Origin: Phytophthora sp. 'mugwort' | Taxonomy: Eukaryota; Oomycota; Peronosporomycetes; Peronosporales; Peronosporaceae | DNA length: 64,000 nucleotides | Direction of reading: 5' to 3' | Assembly: GCA_033558025.1 (NCBI GenBank) | Contig: JAUCEF010000010.1 | Location: 1,575,001 to 1,639,000, forward strand | Shown: positions 1 to 11,590 of the stretch, piece after piece | Position numbering within the stretch: the first letter of the stretch is position 1 | How the letters are laid out: each line of letters starts with the position of its first letter | Program-made: the position numbers and the translations under genes | The notes under the pieces: generated by a model | Told to the model about the DNA's origin: nothing | Seen by the model: the letters and a program-made list of their open reading frames with translations, nothing else | Database searches by the model: none

Positions 1-529
1 CGACGTTTGCCGGCGTCGTGTCGGCGTTGCCATATGCAGCCACTGAATAAAAGCCTCATCCATCTCGACGGCGTCGCTGTCCGAGGGCACATCGTCATCA
101 ATAACGTTACCAAGCATAATATGCTCATCTTCCTCGTCGAAGTTGTCGTCACTTTCACCAGAGCTAAAGCTAATATACGTCACTTAGGTTCTCATTCTTT
201 GGAATAAAATTCTCGTCTTTTTCAATTTGAGGGCGCAGGCGAGAAGTAGGCATAATAGGTACTGCCCTTTCGTCTTCACCACTTTCAGTTCCACTTGTCT
301 CGGACATGAAATGTAATCCCGCAGCAGCTTCGTGCTGTGGGGCGTCAACATTGCAGCTCTCGTCTCCATCTTTCAGCAAGTGCACAAATCCTTGACTTGG
401 CTCTTCAAATCCTTCGCTAGCAGTAGCATCCAGCCGGCTGGAACCAAAAATAGCCAGGACCTCGTCTGTGCCGTCATCCCAGCCAGTATTAGCCTCGTCA
501 TTTGCTTCTTCTGGAGCGACGCACACCAC
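1..529 (-). pseudogene. piggyBac-like transposase, N-terminal fragment
   Basis: Minus-strand reading gives an acidic, low-complexity stretch (170-529) and, in a shifted frame below about 175, a segment rich in Asp/Glu including the motifs MLGNVIDDDVPSDSD and MDEAFI. This style of acidic N-terminus precedes the DDE domain in oomycete piggyBac-derived transposases; a comparable acidic leader occurs in the better-preserved copy at 37.9-38.6 kb. The two parts are not in one frame and a TGA interrupts the reading just above 529, so the copy is decayed. The DDE domain would lie outside the window, to the left. The family call is by resemblance only. It could also be the acidic region of an unrelated protein. 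Confidence 0.35.
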
Positions 530-1322
530 ATTAAAAGCCGCAACTACACGTGCTGCATCCTCTACCTCTCACACGACCTCCCTCGTTTCCACGCTCGCCA
601 CTTCGACTGATACCGCACTCGCCTCTGGTATCCCGTTGTCGGCTAGGACATCGGTTTCTAGCTCATACTCGACTACTGCAGCTATTACAATAAACAACAA
701 TCATAAAATAAACACAAAACAGGTTAGAAATTCAATCAGATACCTTCTATACAATAAAAGTAGACGAAATCCCTTCGCCTACAAACACATTCGCACCGTC
801 CGGGCTTGAATACGTCCAATCGGACGCAAGGCCGGCGGACGCTTCGATTTCCACCCTTTACTACGCAGCTTCCGCCTCAAATGTCCAAAGTCGACGTCGC
901 GGACGGCCGCTGCGACCGCCACTCCCTTCCCGCGTTGACTCTTCCGGATGCGCGCCATTCGGCAAAATTTCAAATGAGTGGTGATCGGTGCTTGTCCCAG
1001 ATCTCACATCCCAATCTTCTCCCAGAATCTGGGTACCTTTCCCGTTTCTAACTTTTTCCAAAAAATTTCAAGTAACTTATACTTTAAATTTAACTTGATT
1101 AAAGTATTGACTTTTTTTCTTTGAGCCATTTACTATTGCTAATCCCGTTTTGTCGTATTATACGACATACGTATCTTGCAATGTCGTACAGGGCTCCCGA
1201 TAATGGCATTAATCCCATGTCAAAAATTTATCCGTCCATGCATTATGCATTTAGGAATATGACAAACCGTACACGCATAATGTTCATTAATGGCATTAAT
1301 GGGTACATAATGAGAAAATCTT
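530..1322. other. No supported gene
   Basis: Readings of the upstream leader of the preceding fragment continue to about 690, with stops. From about 1070 the DNA is AT-rich. I see no gene, tRNA or clear repeat. Confidence 0.4.
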
Positions 1323-2255
1323 CTATTCAATGAACTCATGAACACTTTGAACATCCCAGTAGCTCTCGTCAGCTCTAAGAAATAGAATCATCTCAAGCGA
1401 AACGGGTAGCAGCGAGTGGCGGTCAATACCGTACGTAGCACGAGCCACACTGAACAAGCGTTCCGCAAGGTTGGACGTCGGTGGAATCGTGCTGACTTGG
1501 TCGTAAGTGCTTTTTTTATATTCGAGTCGAGCCTTCTTTAAAACCGATGCAGCAAAGCTGACCTTCTTCGCGCTCTCAGAAGTTGCGATTGTAGCGGGTT
1601 GCCGCTCAAACGGTTGAGCGGCATGCTTCTCTTGGCGACTCATAAGGTGATGTTTGCCAGTCTGTATTTCACGCAAGCAGACTCCAAATCCGGACTAGCC
1701 ACAATATTAGCCGTAGCACCTTAAATATAAAAAATAAAAAGCATAAGAAAAATTATACGAACATACCCACACAAACGTACTCAGATAACGCTTTAAAGCT
1801 GGTTTTTCTTTGAGCAGTGCGTCGAAAGAACCCGAACTTCCCATAGTGTTACGTCGTCAGACTGCAGTTGCATGGACACTGACTCCACGTTTCCCAACGT
1901 CTCAAGTAACACCTTCATCTTCTTGTTGTCGCTGGCTGATGGGATACAATCAGCCAGCCTTTCGTCGTCACGATCGATGAAATCCAGTAATTCGAAGTAC
2001 CGTTTCAACATTTGGTACGCAGATCCCCACCTCGTGACTTGGCGAAGTTTAGGTCTAAGCTCCGTCTTGAACCCTCCATCCTCCACCATGGACCAGTGCG
2101 AAGCCATGCGACTTGTCTGCGGGCAGAGCATACGCTCAACAAGTAGGCCGATGACACGAACGATTTCGTGCGTTTTGTATCAGGAGATGCGCCAAGCCGG
2201 CGACGTATCTGCTTCAGCGTCTCCCACCGGCTTGGCGCTTGCTTGGACTGGATAA
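1323..2255 (-). pseudogene. hAT-family transposase remnant
   Basis: Two minus-strand blocks belong to one decayed hAT transposase. The 1793-2131 block contains KLRQVTRWGSAYQMLKRYF, the conserved R-x-TRW-S segment in the middle of the RNase H-like core. The 1323-1676 block ends with IPPTSNLAERLFSVAR, then a leucine-rich tail and a WDV motif, which is the C-terminal hAT dimerisation region. The blocks are separated by about 115 bp with stops, in a different frame. The N-terminal BED finger and the first catalytic Asp are not found, and upstream sequence runs straight into the piggyBac relic at 2340. It is non-functional as it stands. No terminal inverted repeats or 8-bp target duplication were found by eye. 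Confidence 0.8.
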
Positions 2256-2339
2256 CTATGGCTCACAGGGGTAGCTGCTGCTGACGATACCGGTTTGTCT
2301 CCAATTTAATGTCCTCCTTCAGGAACTTTTGGAAGATTC

Positions 2340-3722
2340 ATGGCGCGTAATCGGTTTCAAGATATCTTGCGTGACCTTCATTTTGTAGATAACGAGCGTG
2401 ACCGGGGCTGTGACAAGCTCTGGAAACTCCGGCCGATCGTCGACACGATCCAGAAGCGTTTTTTATGCGGGTGGACTCTGCCGGCGATGTTCTCGTACGA
2501 TGAATGCGCACTGCCTTCTACTTCTAAGCGCAACACGACACGGATGTTCATGCCGGGTAAACCACACCGGTACGGGTCCAAAATGTTTATGCTGCCCGAC
2601 TCTAGGACCGCGTATTGCCACAGGTACGTCATTTTTTATTATATTTTGTCATATGTCATAACTTACGGTTTATTGTTGTTTTGCATGCATATTATGTCGT
2701 TACTTACTGGATTCGACATGTATGCTGGTAAACGTAATCTCAACGAAGTTGGAGACGATGCATTTGACTTGAAGACTGGTGCGGTATCAGTCGTGCGCAA
2801 ATTAAAAGTTGTTTTGGAGCCACATTCTCGGCACCCATGGCATGCTGTGGTGATCGATCGTTCTATTCTTCAGTACTTCTGGCTGTGGAACTTTTATCGA
2901 TGAATGTTTACGTTATTGGAACAATTATGACGAATCGCCTCGGCTACGAGAAGAATATCGTTGAGAAACACAAGTCGCGCCCTACGAACATCCCTAGGGG
3001 CTCTTTTTCTTTTCTCGTTCCATTGCCATCCCGATAATGGTCGCATTTCATGGTGGGACAGAAAGCCCGGGCACTACCTGTGCTCGGGCGCTGCAATGAC
3101 TTCCTCCACTATTGAGAAGAACATTAAGCATGTTGGCGCTATTACGGTCCCATGTCCGGCTGCGTTCAATGATTATCAGCGATGGATGGACAGAGTTGAC
3201 GTGCATGATCAACTCGCCTTCAAAGATACTCGCTACAAACCTCCACTAAGTTCAAGGAATACTACAAAAGTCTATTTTTAGGCTTTGTAGATATGGTTTT
3301 CGTCAATTCTTCTATTCCGCACAACGAGACGACCAAGACTTGCTCGTACAGTGGCGATGACTCGAGGGGAGTGGTTTGGAATGCTACAAAACCAACTCCT
3401 CCAAGTGAAGGCAGCAGATTTTGTTGAAGTGGTGGCAAACCAACCGAATAGCAGTTCGAAGCGCAAGCGACCAGCCCTGCGGCTCACGCACGTACTGGAG
3501 CAGTCAGAGGATTAAAATAGTGTGTTGGGGGTGCAAAAGCCACGCCAACGCTCCTGCAAGGTTTTCGCACTTTTGCGTACGGATTCAAAGAAGTCGTTCG
3601 CTACTACCTACTTTTGCGAGTGTTGCTCCATCGATGATGCCAAGTGTTGGCTATGTAACAAGATCCGGCGTGAGTACAAGGGAGTGGCAAAAACTTGCTT
3701 TGACATTTACATGACGACTTGA
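2340..3722 (+). pseudogene. piggyBac-like transposase relic (copy 1)
   Basis: A run of plus-strand segments matches the piggyBac DDE transposase in order: ARNRFQDILRDLHFVDN and a FSYDECALP segment at 2340-2620 (first catalytic Asp region), VVIDRSILQ near 2850 (second), NDYQRWMDRVDVHDQLAF near 3165 (third, normally GGVD), and a C-terminal Cys-rich block (YFCECCSIDDAKCWLCNKI) at 3522-3722. A likely intron begins after the AYCHR codons at about 2622, at the same place as an intron in the copy at 36-38 kb. The segments lie in at least three frames, with stops between, and the normal GG before the third Asp is altered. Neither TTAA-flanked termini nor an acidic N-terminus were found, so it is a truncated, dead copy. 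Confidence 0.85.
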
Positions 3723-5463
3723 CAATGAACGCACGATTCCGCCCACCTTGGGAAAGCGGGTTGTAATGCGGTGCCCAGGACAGACAGCAGGAAAGAGGAA
3801 AAAGACGCGCCGGGAGCTCGACGTTGAGGAAGACGGTGAGTCAAAGAATGAGATGGAGTGAAGCGCATCTACGAGCGCACGCATATGATGTGTGTGCTGC
3901 TTTTATAAGATGGTAATACATATCTCGTTGATTTTCAGTATGTTTTCTAGGCGTCTTTCGTATTGCATGACATTGTACACATTCTGTTCGGCTGTTTCAA
4001 CTCTTCGGGGATAGATACGACATACACCGATTTCTATCAATAACGAAGGCTTATATTATACGACATTTAGAATAAAACCTCTGGAGAAATTATGAAGCTA
4101 TTGTCGGGTGGAAGAGCCGGCACATACAAACTCGCAGTGACATCGTTACGTGCTATAATACGACATATCACCTATGGGTTCGAAGTCCTTTTTCTGGGAA
4201 CCAAGTGGTTAAGACTTCTGGAGAGCGAACAACATCACTGGCTTCAAGCGGGCTCGTGGTGTTTGACTACCGGACTAGCCGAGAGCCGCCACCTACGCGG
4301 CGGTGGGTTTAGTTTTGGTCCCAGTAGGTGGGTCTGCCCATGCACGCTGCTGTCTCAGCCTGTCAAGACGGAGCGGGGACGGCACAATTCGCGCCTCGCA
4401 TACCGTACAGTGGGTACAGAAAGTCTACGTCCAAGGCCTTTATTTGCTATCAGCTAATGCCACACAAGCGGAACTGGATCAAAGAGTTTAATGAGAGATT
4501 TGGATTGTGGTAAAGCTCGGATACGTAAACAAGCGAAAATAGCCTAAGGTAAAATACCAATTGTGGCACGGCGCCAATTATGGCACGCTTTTAAGCTTGA
4601 AATCAGTATACTTTTCGCCAACAGTGGCCCTTCCGGAAGTATAAGCTGTTCTAGGGGATTTGAATTAACTTAGGTTTGTATGAACCTTGCCACGAACGGG
4701 ACAACAGACCTTACCTGCATATTTCTATCGACTTTGCCTGTCGCTTCTGTGTGTACAAAAGCGAGCCAGTGTCTCCCACTGTGCTTATTAGCTCCGCTTG
4801 TTTATCCTATTGCCAATAATATACATTTTATACACCCCACACTACAGTTTTTGAGCCAATCAAAACCGTGTCAGAATTGTGATTTTACCTTAGCTTCATT
4901 TGACTGATCAGACAGCTCACATAAATGTAAACGTCCACGCGGCGGAGAAAGGATACTCCGTATAACCAACCAAGGTCGCGATTCAGATATACCGAGGCCA
5001 GCTATGTCAGTATCATGTCCAAACGTTACGCCAATTAGACCACGAAGCAATGGATTACGCGAAGTGGGCTGAAAGCTGCACACGGATACACCTCGTCGTC
5101 AACGTTCAATGCGCGCAAGCGGTCAAGCGCAGTTTTGCTGCTGACCCCGCCAAATACGCCCTTATCCAAAACTCACGTGCTCATCTGGTTACTGCACTTG
5201 AGATTTGCGAATTTAACGTAGCACCGCAGCTCCCCATAAGTGATACCCTTCGGCGAAATCGGCTTCCCCCTAGCAGTACATTCATCCATGAACTGGTGCG
5301 TGCGCGACATGTATGCTATCCAGTATTAATGATCATGTCCGTTGCGATTCTAATGACATAGAATGCACAAACCCATTATGGCGAAGCTCCGATCCGGTGT
5401 ACGTGCCCATTGTGCTTGCAAAACAAATATAAACTCGCAATAGCAGACAATATCACGCGTTAA
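3723..5463. other. No supported gene; one short dispersed repeat
   Basis: Open frames here (4092-4457, 5050-5361 and others) show no recognisable domain. The stretch holds one copy of a 26-bp repeat (4297-4322) that recurs exactly at 43150-43175, and a degenerate duplication around 4560-4590 (two 'aattRtggcacg' blocks). Confidence 0.4.
4297..4322 (+). repeat. 26-bp dispersed repeat, copy 1
   Basis: Identical over 26 bp to 43150-43175 in the same orientation. In both places an ACTAGYCGAG block lies just upstream. Here the repeat begins inside a small GC-rich inverted repeat (CCGCC...GGCGG). It is probably the edge of a dispersed element. Confidence 0.6.
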
Positions 5464-5865
5464 CTACGTTGCACGCGTCGGTGAAGCCATCTTCCCACAA
5501 GTTGCAACGGGCTCCCAGGTATCATCCCACCTGAACCCGTCCAATTTATCACACCACTGGACGCGGTACAGATATCCAGACTGCGAATCAATGCGATCAA
5601 TGATAGCAAGACTGACACTAGAATTCGAGAATCGATCACTGTTTGAGCTATTAGACTTCCCATTAATCCTCCGCTGTAGCTCAGACAGCGGCGTACTAGA
5701 CACCGCAGGGGTCCGCGGATCAAATTGCTGCGTATTACTGGAGACAGCTCGACGGAAACAGGGCGGCGGCGCATTCTTCGTCGGCATACTCCTCTTCTGC
5801 TTGACCTTCGTATTACGTTTGCTGTGCTGTCTCCGGGGGAATTCCCCTTTGTCCCTCTGCGGCAC
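5464..5865 (-). CDS. Small chromodomain-containing ORF
   Basis: This 133-residue ORF has a basic, Ser/Pro-rich N-terminal half and a C-terminal segment (about residues 85-125) that fits a chromodomain: IIDRIDSQSGYLYRVQW, then a spacer, then DDTWEPVATC. Chromodomains bind methylated histone tails. In oomycete genomes they are most often found at the C-terminus of Ty3/gypsy integrases, so this may be a retroelement remnant rather than a host gene; no integrase sequence is visible upstream. The start is the first ATG of the frame. No intron or core promoter was identified. It is a complete small ORF, but expression is unproven. Confidence 0.45.
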   Translation of the reverse strand: MPQRDKGEFPRRQHSKRNTKVKQKRSMPTKNAPPPCFRRAVSSNTQQFDPRTPAVSSTPLSELQRRINGKSNSSNSDRFSNSSVSLAIIDRIDSQSGYLYRVQWCDKLDGFRWDDTWEPVATCGKMASPTRAT

Positions 5866-5906
5866 GCATCAGTCGAGCCCGGGAAACTACGAAGACAAAA
5901 GTGCAT

Positions 5907-6575
5907 CGTAGCTAGCGTTTGTTGGGGCGGTAGCCGCGGTACTCGGTGGGAGCAGTTGTGAAATGGCCGTGAACTCGGAGGGGCCGCAAATGAACCGTAT
6001 CGCAGCCAAATACTAAATACGAGCGCTGGGCCTGGACAGAGAGCAAAGGTGTCGTGGAGTTCTGGGACAAGTCAAATAATAACGGTGCTGTTGAGTGAAA
6101 GACCTGATAAAAACCTGTCGTATGAATGAAGCTGACGATGTCGGCATTGTTTTTGTCTGTATGCTTTCAATCTATTGCATGTATATTATGTCCCGCTTTC
6201 TGTACACTCAGGACCTCTCGTCTGCGAGTTGATGGAGCTTTTCACCGTCGCGACCACGTACGTGAACATCTCACCGTGGCGTTGCAACGATGACGAATCT
6301 TTGTGATATAGTGGTCCCATTCGCGGTGCCACGCAACGAGCGACGCGTGCACGATAAACAGAAAAAATCACCACAAACTTATCCAGAACACTCCCACACC
6401 ATTACCGCACCAAACATACTCAATTGGCACCAATATCATAACTATCAACAATTAAACTAAAGCGACCAGCACTGCCAACCACTATAAACCTAGAAACGCA
6501 CACCACATAGCAATCAATCCAAACCCTTTACAGGCGAGATATAAGGCTCTCAGACTAACTGCACTCAGTCGCATT
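5907..6575. other. No supported gene
   Basis: AT-rich, repeat-poor stretch between the chromodomain ORF and the MULE relic. Only short, unrecognised frames are present. Confidence 0.4.
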
Positions 6576-8392
6576 TTGCCATACCCTCTCATTCACTGCA
6601 GCTACCCGCTCTCAGCCACCTCACGAACTCCAATGCCTGCTATTCCCTGGACAACACTGGCTAACGGCATTAGCAAGGAAGACGCGTCCCTCCTGCTCGA
6701 CACCTTCAATGCTTTCACTGTCAGCAAGAGCGAGCTAGGTCCCTGCAAGATCAGTGCGTTAGCAGCACCCCACAACATGCGTCGCCGGCCTTTAGTGTGC
6801 AGCTCCAAGCCATGCAAGGACTCGAGCCCCTTGCGCGCTATAGATGGCGCTGCGAGACGCTCATCTACCAGGTGATTGACCTCGTCAGCATTACCAGCTC
6901 AAACGCGTCGCCACTGGACTCTGCTCGCAAACCGCGCTTGACAGAAGAGATAAATGATGTAGCTCACGCTCTCGCGGCGCTGGGGCTGAAACCCGTTCGC
7001 ATTCGGAATTCATCACTGACCCGATTTGATCTGGACGAGACTAGCCTGCCTGCTTTGCCTATTGTGCAGCACTTCATGTGCACGAGCCTCGGCGGAACGA
7101 ACGACAACGGCGACGTTCGAGATCAAGTGGCTGACTCGGCCTATAAAGTCGAGCAGCAGGACACTGAGGCGTTCACGCTCATGTGGGACTATGAGGCTGA
7201 TGGAGCTCCTCATGTTGGGAAGGATCCAATCGTGATCCGTTTATCTTGAGCGTGACGTCGGAGCGCCTCTTAAAACGAGCAGCGGGCTGGGACCCAAGCA
7301 CGTTCGTGGTGCATGCAGAGCCGACTTTCAAGCTTAACCAAGTCGGTTACCCCGTATTTATTGTTGGATTTTCCGACTTGGCGCGCTCATTTCACTTGCT
7401 CGCGCTCTTCGTCACCTCTCAGTGGAGAGAGTCCTACTACATGAAGATGCTTGCCGCGTTTAAGAACGGCTTCTACCGAGTGACTGGGCTGCACTTCTCT
7501 ATTCACTACTCGATGGCCGATGCCGACGATGCTCAATGGAGCAGAACACGTGCTGCCTTTGCTGTTGAAGGTACGTGACGGGCTTAATGTGCTATTACCA
7601 TGTCATGGCAAAGTATACGAGCGTACTCGCTCGCTGAATAGCGAGCTGGTCGCATTGGTGACTGAAGGAGTGGCGGACATGCAATTCACCAGAAGTGCAT
7701 CGGAGTTCCAGCAGGTATAGGAGCGGGTGCTCGCTGGCTGGTCTGCGCGTCCGGGTCTGCATACCTTTCGCAACTACTTCATTCTGCAATGGGTAACATG
7801 GCGGTTCGTCAACTGACAGGCGTTTAATACTCCACGGGATTTCGTCACGACCAATAATTTCGTGGAGCAGTTCAACCAAGCGGGTGCATAGCCTTCACGA
7901 ACGTCTCAAAATGGGAGCTCTCATTACCCATTGCTGTCGTTCCGAAAGCATGTCTGCCAAGCCGTTTGTGTTGCTACGACGACGCCTTCTTCTCTGCGGC
8001 GTCGAGTGCAAGAGCTGCGTCGAGAGAAGAAAGTGTTCGAGTGGACTCCACCGCAGTCGAGCCTCGCGTTCTTGCTGACAGCCGAAGATGCACCTTCACT
8101 CCTGGTGAACGTGATCTTAAAGCCGTGTACGCGAGTCCTCGATGAGGAAACCTCGTGTAAGCGAGAGGTGCGCCTCGTCACCGCTCAAACGAGCTGGAAC
8201 AGCGCAAGAATGCAGTACGTTGGTATGCCCGAGACGGTATGGGCTGTCGACCCGGAGCGGCGCGGGTGCCCTTGTCTCTACTTCGCTAAGTTCTGCACTG
8301 GTGTCCATCTTTTGCTGGCCAAGTCGAAGGGCGGAATCGCGGACGTTGGCACGCGGACGAAGCTCGTGTATGGTGTTCCTAACCGGGTGTGA
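6576..8392 (+). pseudogene. Mutator-like (MULE) transposase relic with SWIM finger
   Basis: Successive plus-strand frames read through a MULE transposase. They are an N-terminal region (6576-7249, with RKPRLTEEINDVAHALAALG and RFDLDETSLP), the MULE catalytic domain (7246-7578, LLKRAAGWDPSTFVVHA then TFKLNQVGYPVFIVGFSD), a frameshifted middle (7520-7900, with a TTNNFVEQFN motif) and a C-terminal SWIM-type zinc finger (7931-8392, GCPCLYFAKFCTGVH). The acidic catalytic position before TFKLN reads Glu-Pro where family members usually have Asp-Ala. The second CxH pair of the SWIM finger has Gly where Cys is expected. Stops and at least three frame changes make it a pseudogene. No terminal inverted repeats were found by eye. 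Confidence 0.8.
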
Positions 8393-10768
8393 CGCCTGCT
8401 TGAGGGTGCACCTAATGGTCACCCGCTGGGAGCCTGCCGCTAAACACCGTTGTACTGAACCTGGTGTAGCTAGATCCGTGGTGCTTTCAACACACAAGAT
8501 GAGCAGCGTAATTCTTGAGCACAGTACCTGTTACCTTTAATGACACCATCTGCCTTTCCTAGATGCCAGCGTTGCAGTTTGATCTTGGCAGGGGTTGGCC
8601 AGGCTGGTATCGACGCAACAATTCGGCGTCCACATCTGCGCGGCAGCCACATGGTACTATCGCTCTAGCTTGCACACCCCTCAGCAAATTCAGCGTCCTC
8701 GCCCTGCTCGTCTACGTTGCAGCTGTGACAGCGGAAGATTCCTCGCCAAAATTAGCGTCGTGCTGGTGAACGCCGTGGCCACTGCCGTTGTGTATCTGAA
8801 TGCCATGCTTGTGGGTGTCGAGCTCGCTGGAGTCGCCGCGCCGACAGCATACTCCTTCTGGATGTTCAACTCGGGCTTGGTATTCGCCCCTTCATGCTCG
8901 TGGCGGCGCCGGAGTTCTCGCCCAATGTGTGAGCGTTGAGACCGGCCATCACGCTCAGCAGTGCCCACTATCAGCTCCCCCCTACTTGGTATTCTTGATC
9001 GCCAGGGCGTTCGCGCCAGCGTCTGGGGTTAGCTTACTCTCCTTGATTGGCACCGCGTAACGTGGCATCGTCCAGGTCTTCGTCGTCACTGCCTGCCGAC
9101 GGGACCGCCACCAATTGATTTGTGGTGGGGGGGTCGGCTGTGTTTCTTTCTTCTCCCTTTCAAATCAGTGTTGTCGCTAGTATTATTTATGTGCGGCATC
9201 GTTGACCCGATCTAAGCATTGGTGCTCATGTCACCTTTGTGGTGATGGTAGCGTGTTTTATCTGGTGTTTTTGGTATTTCGTCAGCGTGCACCCAGTCCT
9301 TAAGCTCCGGTGGGAGCACAAGCGCATAGGTTGGCCGCGGGGCCGACGAGCCAGCATCCATATTGATATCGCCATCGGGGTCCACCGCAATTCACCACCA
9401 GCCATCATCTGCGCAGCCATGTGGCGGGCTAGAACTTGTGCAAGCTGTTCCCGAGCTCACACGAAATTTTTGGATCATCCTTGTCCTTGGCAGCACTCCG
9501 GTGTCTCGAATCGGCGACGCGCACTTGAGACCAGCAATCGAACTTAAGTCTGAAGCGTAGAGTTACTTTATCGCACGAGCTACTTGCTTGTGGGGAGGAA
9601 AGTTGGAAAGTGAATAAGATTTGAATGAAACTAAGAGGGCTGTGCTCCTAGCTGACTAACCTTGCACGGGGAGGGTGTACAGACTGCTCGCTGTTCTCTT
9701 CGCTTGCTCGTAGGCCTGGTTCAGTCCTTTGCAACGACGGCCGGTAATGATGCTCGGATGATGACTCCTTCAACCACGATTTTCTGTTGATATCACCGTA
9801 ATGTCATCTTCAAACAGACATGTAGAAACACGCTAGCAAAGGGAGCACACGGATTGTGTTCTGCTCACCACTGGTTGTGTTCACGACGAACCTGAGCCGA
9901 CCGAGGACGGCAAGCGGCGACGAAAGTCGATGATGGTGCAGAGGAAAAGAGAGTGGTGGTTACGATTGGCGGTCATTGTCCGCTAAATTTTAATCACTTG
10001 GCCGCCATGTGCATGCAAGCTCGGCGCTTTGAACAGCGGCATCCAAATGGTTTGGGTGTTGTATGATAATTTTATTGGTTAGGAGCCCTCCAGTAAAATG
10101 CGTCATTTGTTTAGAATATGTTGAAGTTCGAGCATACGTTTTCTTTCAATGCTCGTATATCTACATTAGCGATTTGTGACTTTCAGATCTTATCAGAAAG
10201 GTAGCGCTAAGGCTGTCTAGAGACTAAAATTTATTGTTAAGCTTGAGCTCATGCATCTTTGGGAACTCTTCATTCAAAATTACAATTAAAAAAAATGGTG
10301 AGCTAATTTTAAAATATTTTGTCACATACGAACGACGTTTGTGAGCAGATGACCGGCGATCGGTTCTATCGACAAGTTGTAGCAAGTTTGGTCATGTTGT
10401 AACCGTTGAGCGCACAAGCAGAGATATATTGTGACACGTTGATCCATAATTACACGGAATACATTTTACGCATACCTGGAGCATACCGGTACGGTATACC
10501 GGTATAAACTAAATCGGAAATGTCTACAACACATTCGCCATTTTGTTTGCTGTCAGCTTGCGCAAAAACACTGGACGGGGTTACCCATAGTTTCAGATAT
10601 GCCCTGGCACCTAACGTTGGTGACACCTACCTTATCGCCCTATTCAACGCTACTGAACCCATCACTCGCTCATTTGGACACCATACACATTACCATTGTA
10701 CTAGTGACCCTATGCTCGCTAGTCTTATGTGTCCCTTCAAGGTCTCCAACTGCCAGCGCTCCATGTTT
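8393..10768. other. No supported gene (possible MULE 3' flank)
   Basis: 8400-9060 is GC-rich with overlapping open frames on both strands but no recognisable protein; it may be the decayed 3' part of the MULE. From 9060 to 10500 the DNA becomes AT-rich and gene-poor. A small palindromic cluster, ataccggta-cgg-tataccggtat, lies near 10485. Confidence 0.4.
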
Positions 10769-10787
10769 TCACAGTCTACAATTTGCC
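10769..10787 (+). promoter_or_regulatory. Candidate oomycete core promoter (FPR-like)
   Basis: TCACAGT followed by CAATTTGCC. The second block fits the flanking promoter region consensus CAWTTTNYY; the Inr part is weak. It lies about 75-90 bp upstream of the ATG at 10860, within the usual range of oomycete 5' UTRs. Confidence 0.35.
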
Positions 10788-10859
10788 ACCTCGGCCTTGA
10801 CCTCGACCCTATTCGCGGTACCGTCATAGCCATACGAGCCTCAACTTTTTACAAGACCC

Positions 10860-11288
10860 ATGACATCTAAGTGCACGATAGCAGCTCTCGTAATGTTGGC
10901 AGTTAGGAGTCTTGTGGCTGCAGATCTCAACGTCACCGTGCACCTCGACGCAACGTACGCCATGGCTTCCTTCCGTGGCGCAATTTGCTCTGGTGCCGAA
11001 GATTTTCCGAGTGGAACAGCGTGCCCCCTAAAAGGAAATGTCGCGATAGCCGACTGCCAGTCCAACCTTCCAACGTTCAATGGAACCGACTGTGTTGCTC
11101 CTGTCGACGCCAAGTGTGTCGTCGCAGAATCCACGTGGACCTGTGTCTTCCCTCATGAAGACATGACGAGCACACTTACTGTTACACGTGATTTGTCTTT
11201 GGAAAAATCACCATGGAGTGATCTTCCTTGGAGACCACCTCCACTGACAGATCCAGTGTTATCGGCAATCTCGATTCAAACTGAATAA
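10860..11288 (+). CDS. Small secreted cysteine-rich protein
   Basis: A 142-residue single-exon ORF. The N-terminus (about residues 1-21) is a typical signal peptide: a Lys near the start, a hydrophobic core (AALVMLAV) and a likely cleavage site near VAA|D. The mature part carries six Cys in spaced order within residues 40-95 (AIC, TAC, ADC, TDC, AKC, WTC), enough for three disulfides, plus two N-glycosylation sequons (NVT, NGT). The C-terminal 40 residues are Pro/Ser-rich. No RxLR or LxLFLAK motif follows the signal peptide. A role outside the cell, for example as an apoplastic effector or wall protein, is inference; I do not recognise a named family. A core-promoter-like motif lies just upstream. 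Confidence 0.65.
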   Translation: MTSKCTIAALVMLAVRSLVAADLNVTVHLDATYAMASFRGAICSGAEDFPSGTACPLKGNVAIADCQSNLPTFNGTDCVAPVDAKCVVAESTWTCVFPHEDMTSTLTVTRDLSLEKSPWSDLPWRPPPLTDPVLSAISIQTE

Positions 11289-11590
11289 TAAGAATAATGA
11301 CAGTAAAACGTAGACGAGAGTAAGAAATCAACGTTGTAAATAAACAATAATATTTTACACAATCTTACCTGGCGAATCGCTCAGCAATTCTTGCTGCCTA
11401 AGGCATGAGATTCTACAATGCTTAGAACGTCATGCTCCACATTTCAAGTAGTTATATTGCCTCCCGAGTCTAAATCTTCAGCATATTTCAAGAGCAAACA
11501 ATCACCATCAAGTAGGCGCTCCACACGAGCACACATAATTATGCATCAACCCCACGCCGTACGAGTCGCAGCTGAATGCCAGTGTCAGAT
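11289..11590. other. Intergenic, convergent
   Basis: AT-rich 3' flank shared by the secreted-protein gene (plus) and the alpha-kinase gene (minus). No feature seen. Confidence 0.5.

Noticed and set aside
10860..11288. RxLR or Crinkler effector
   Set aside because: No RxLR, dEER or LxLFLAK motif after the signal peptide.
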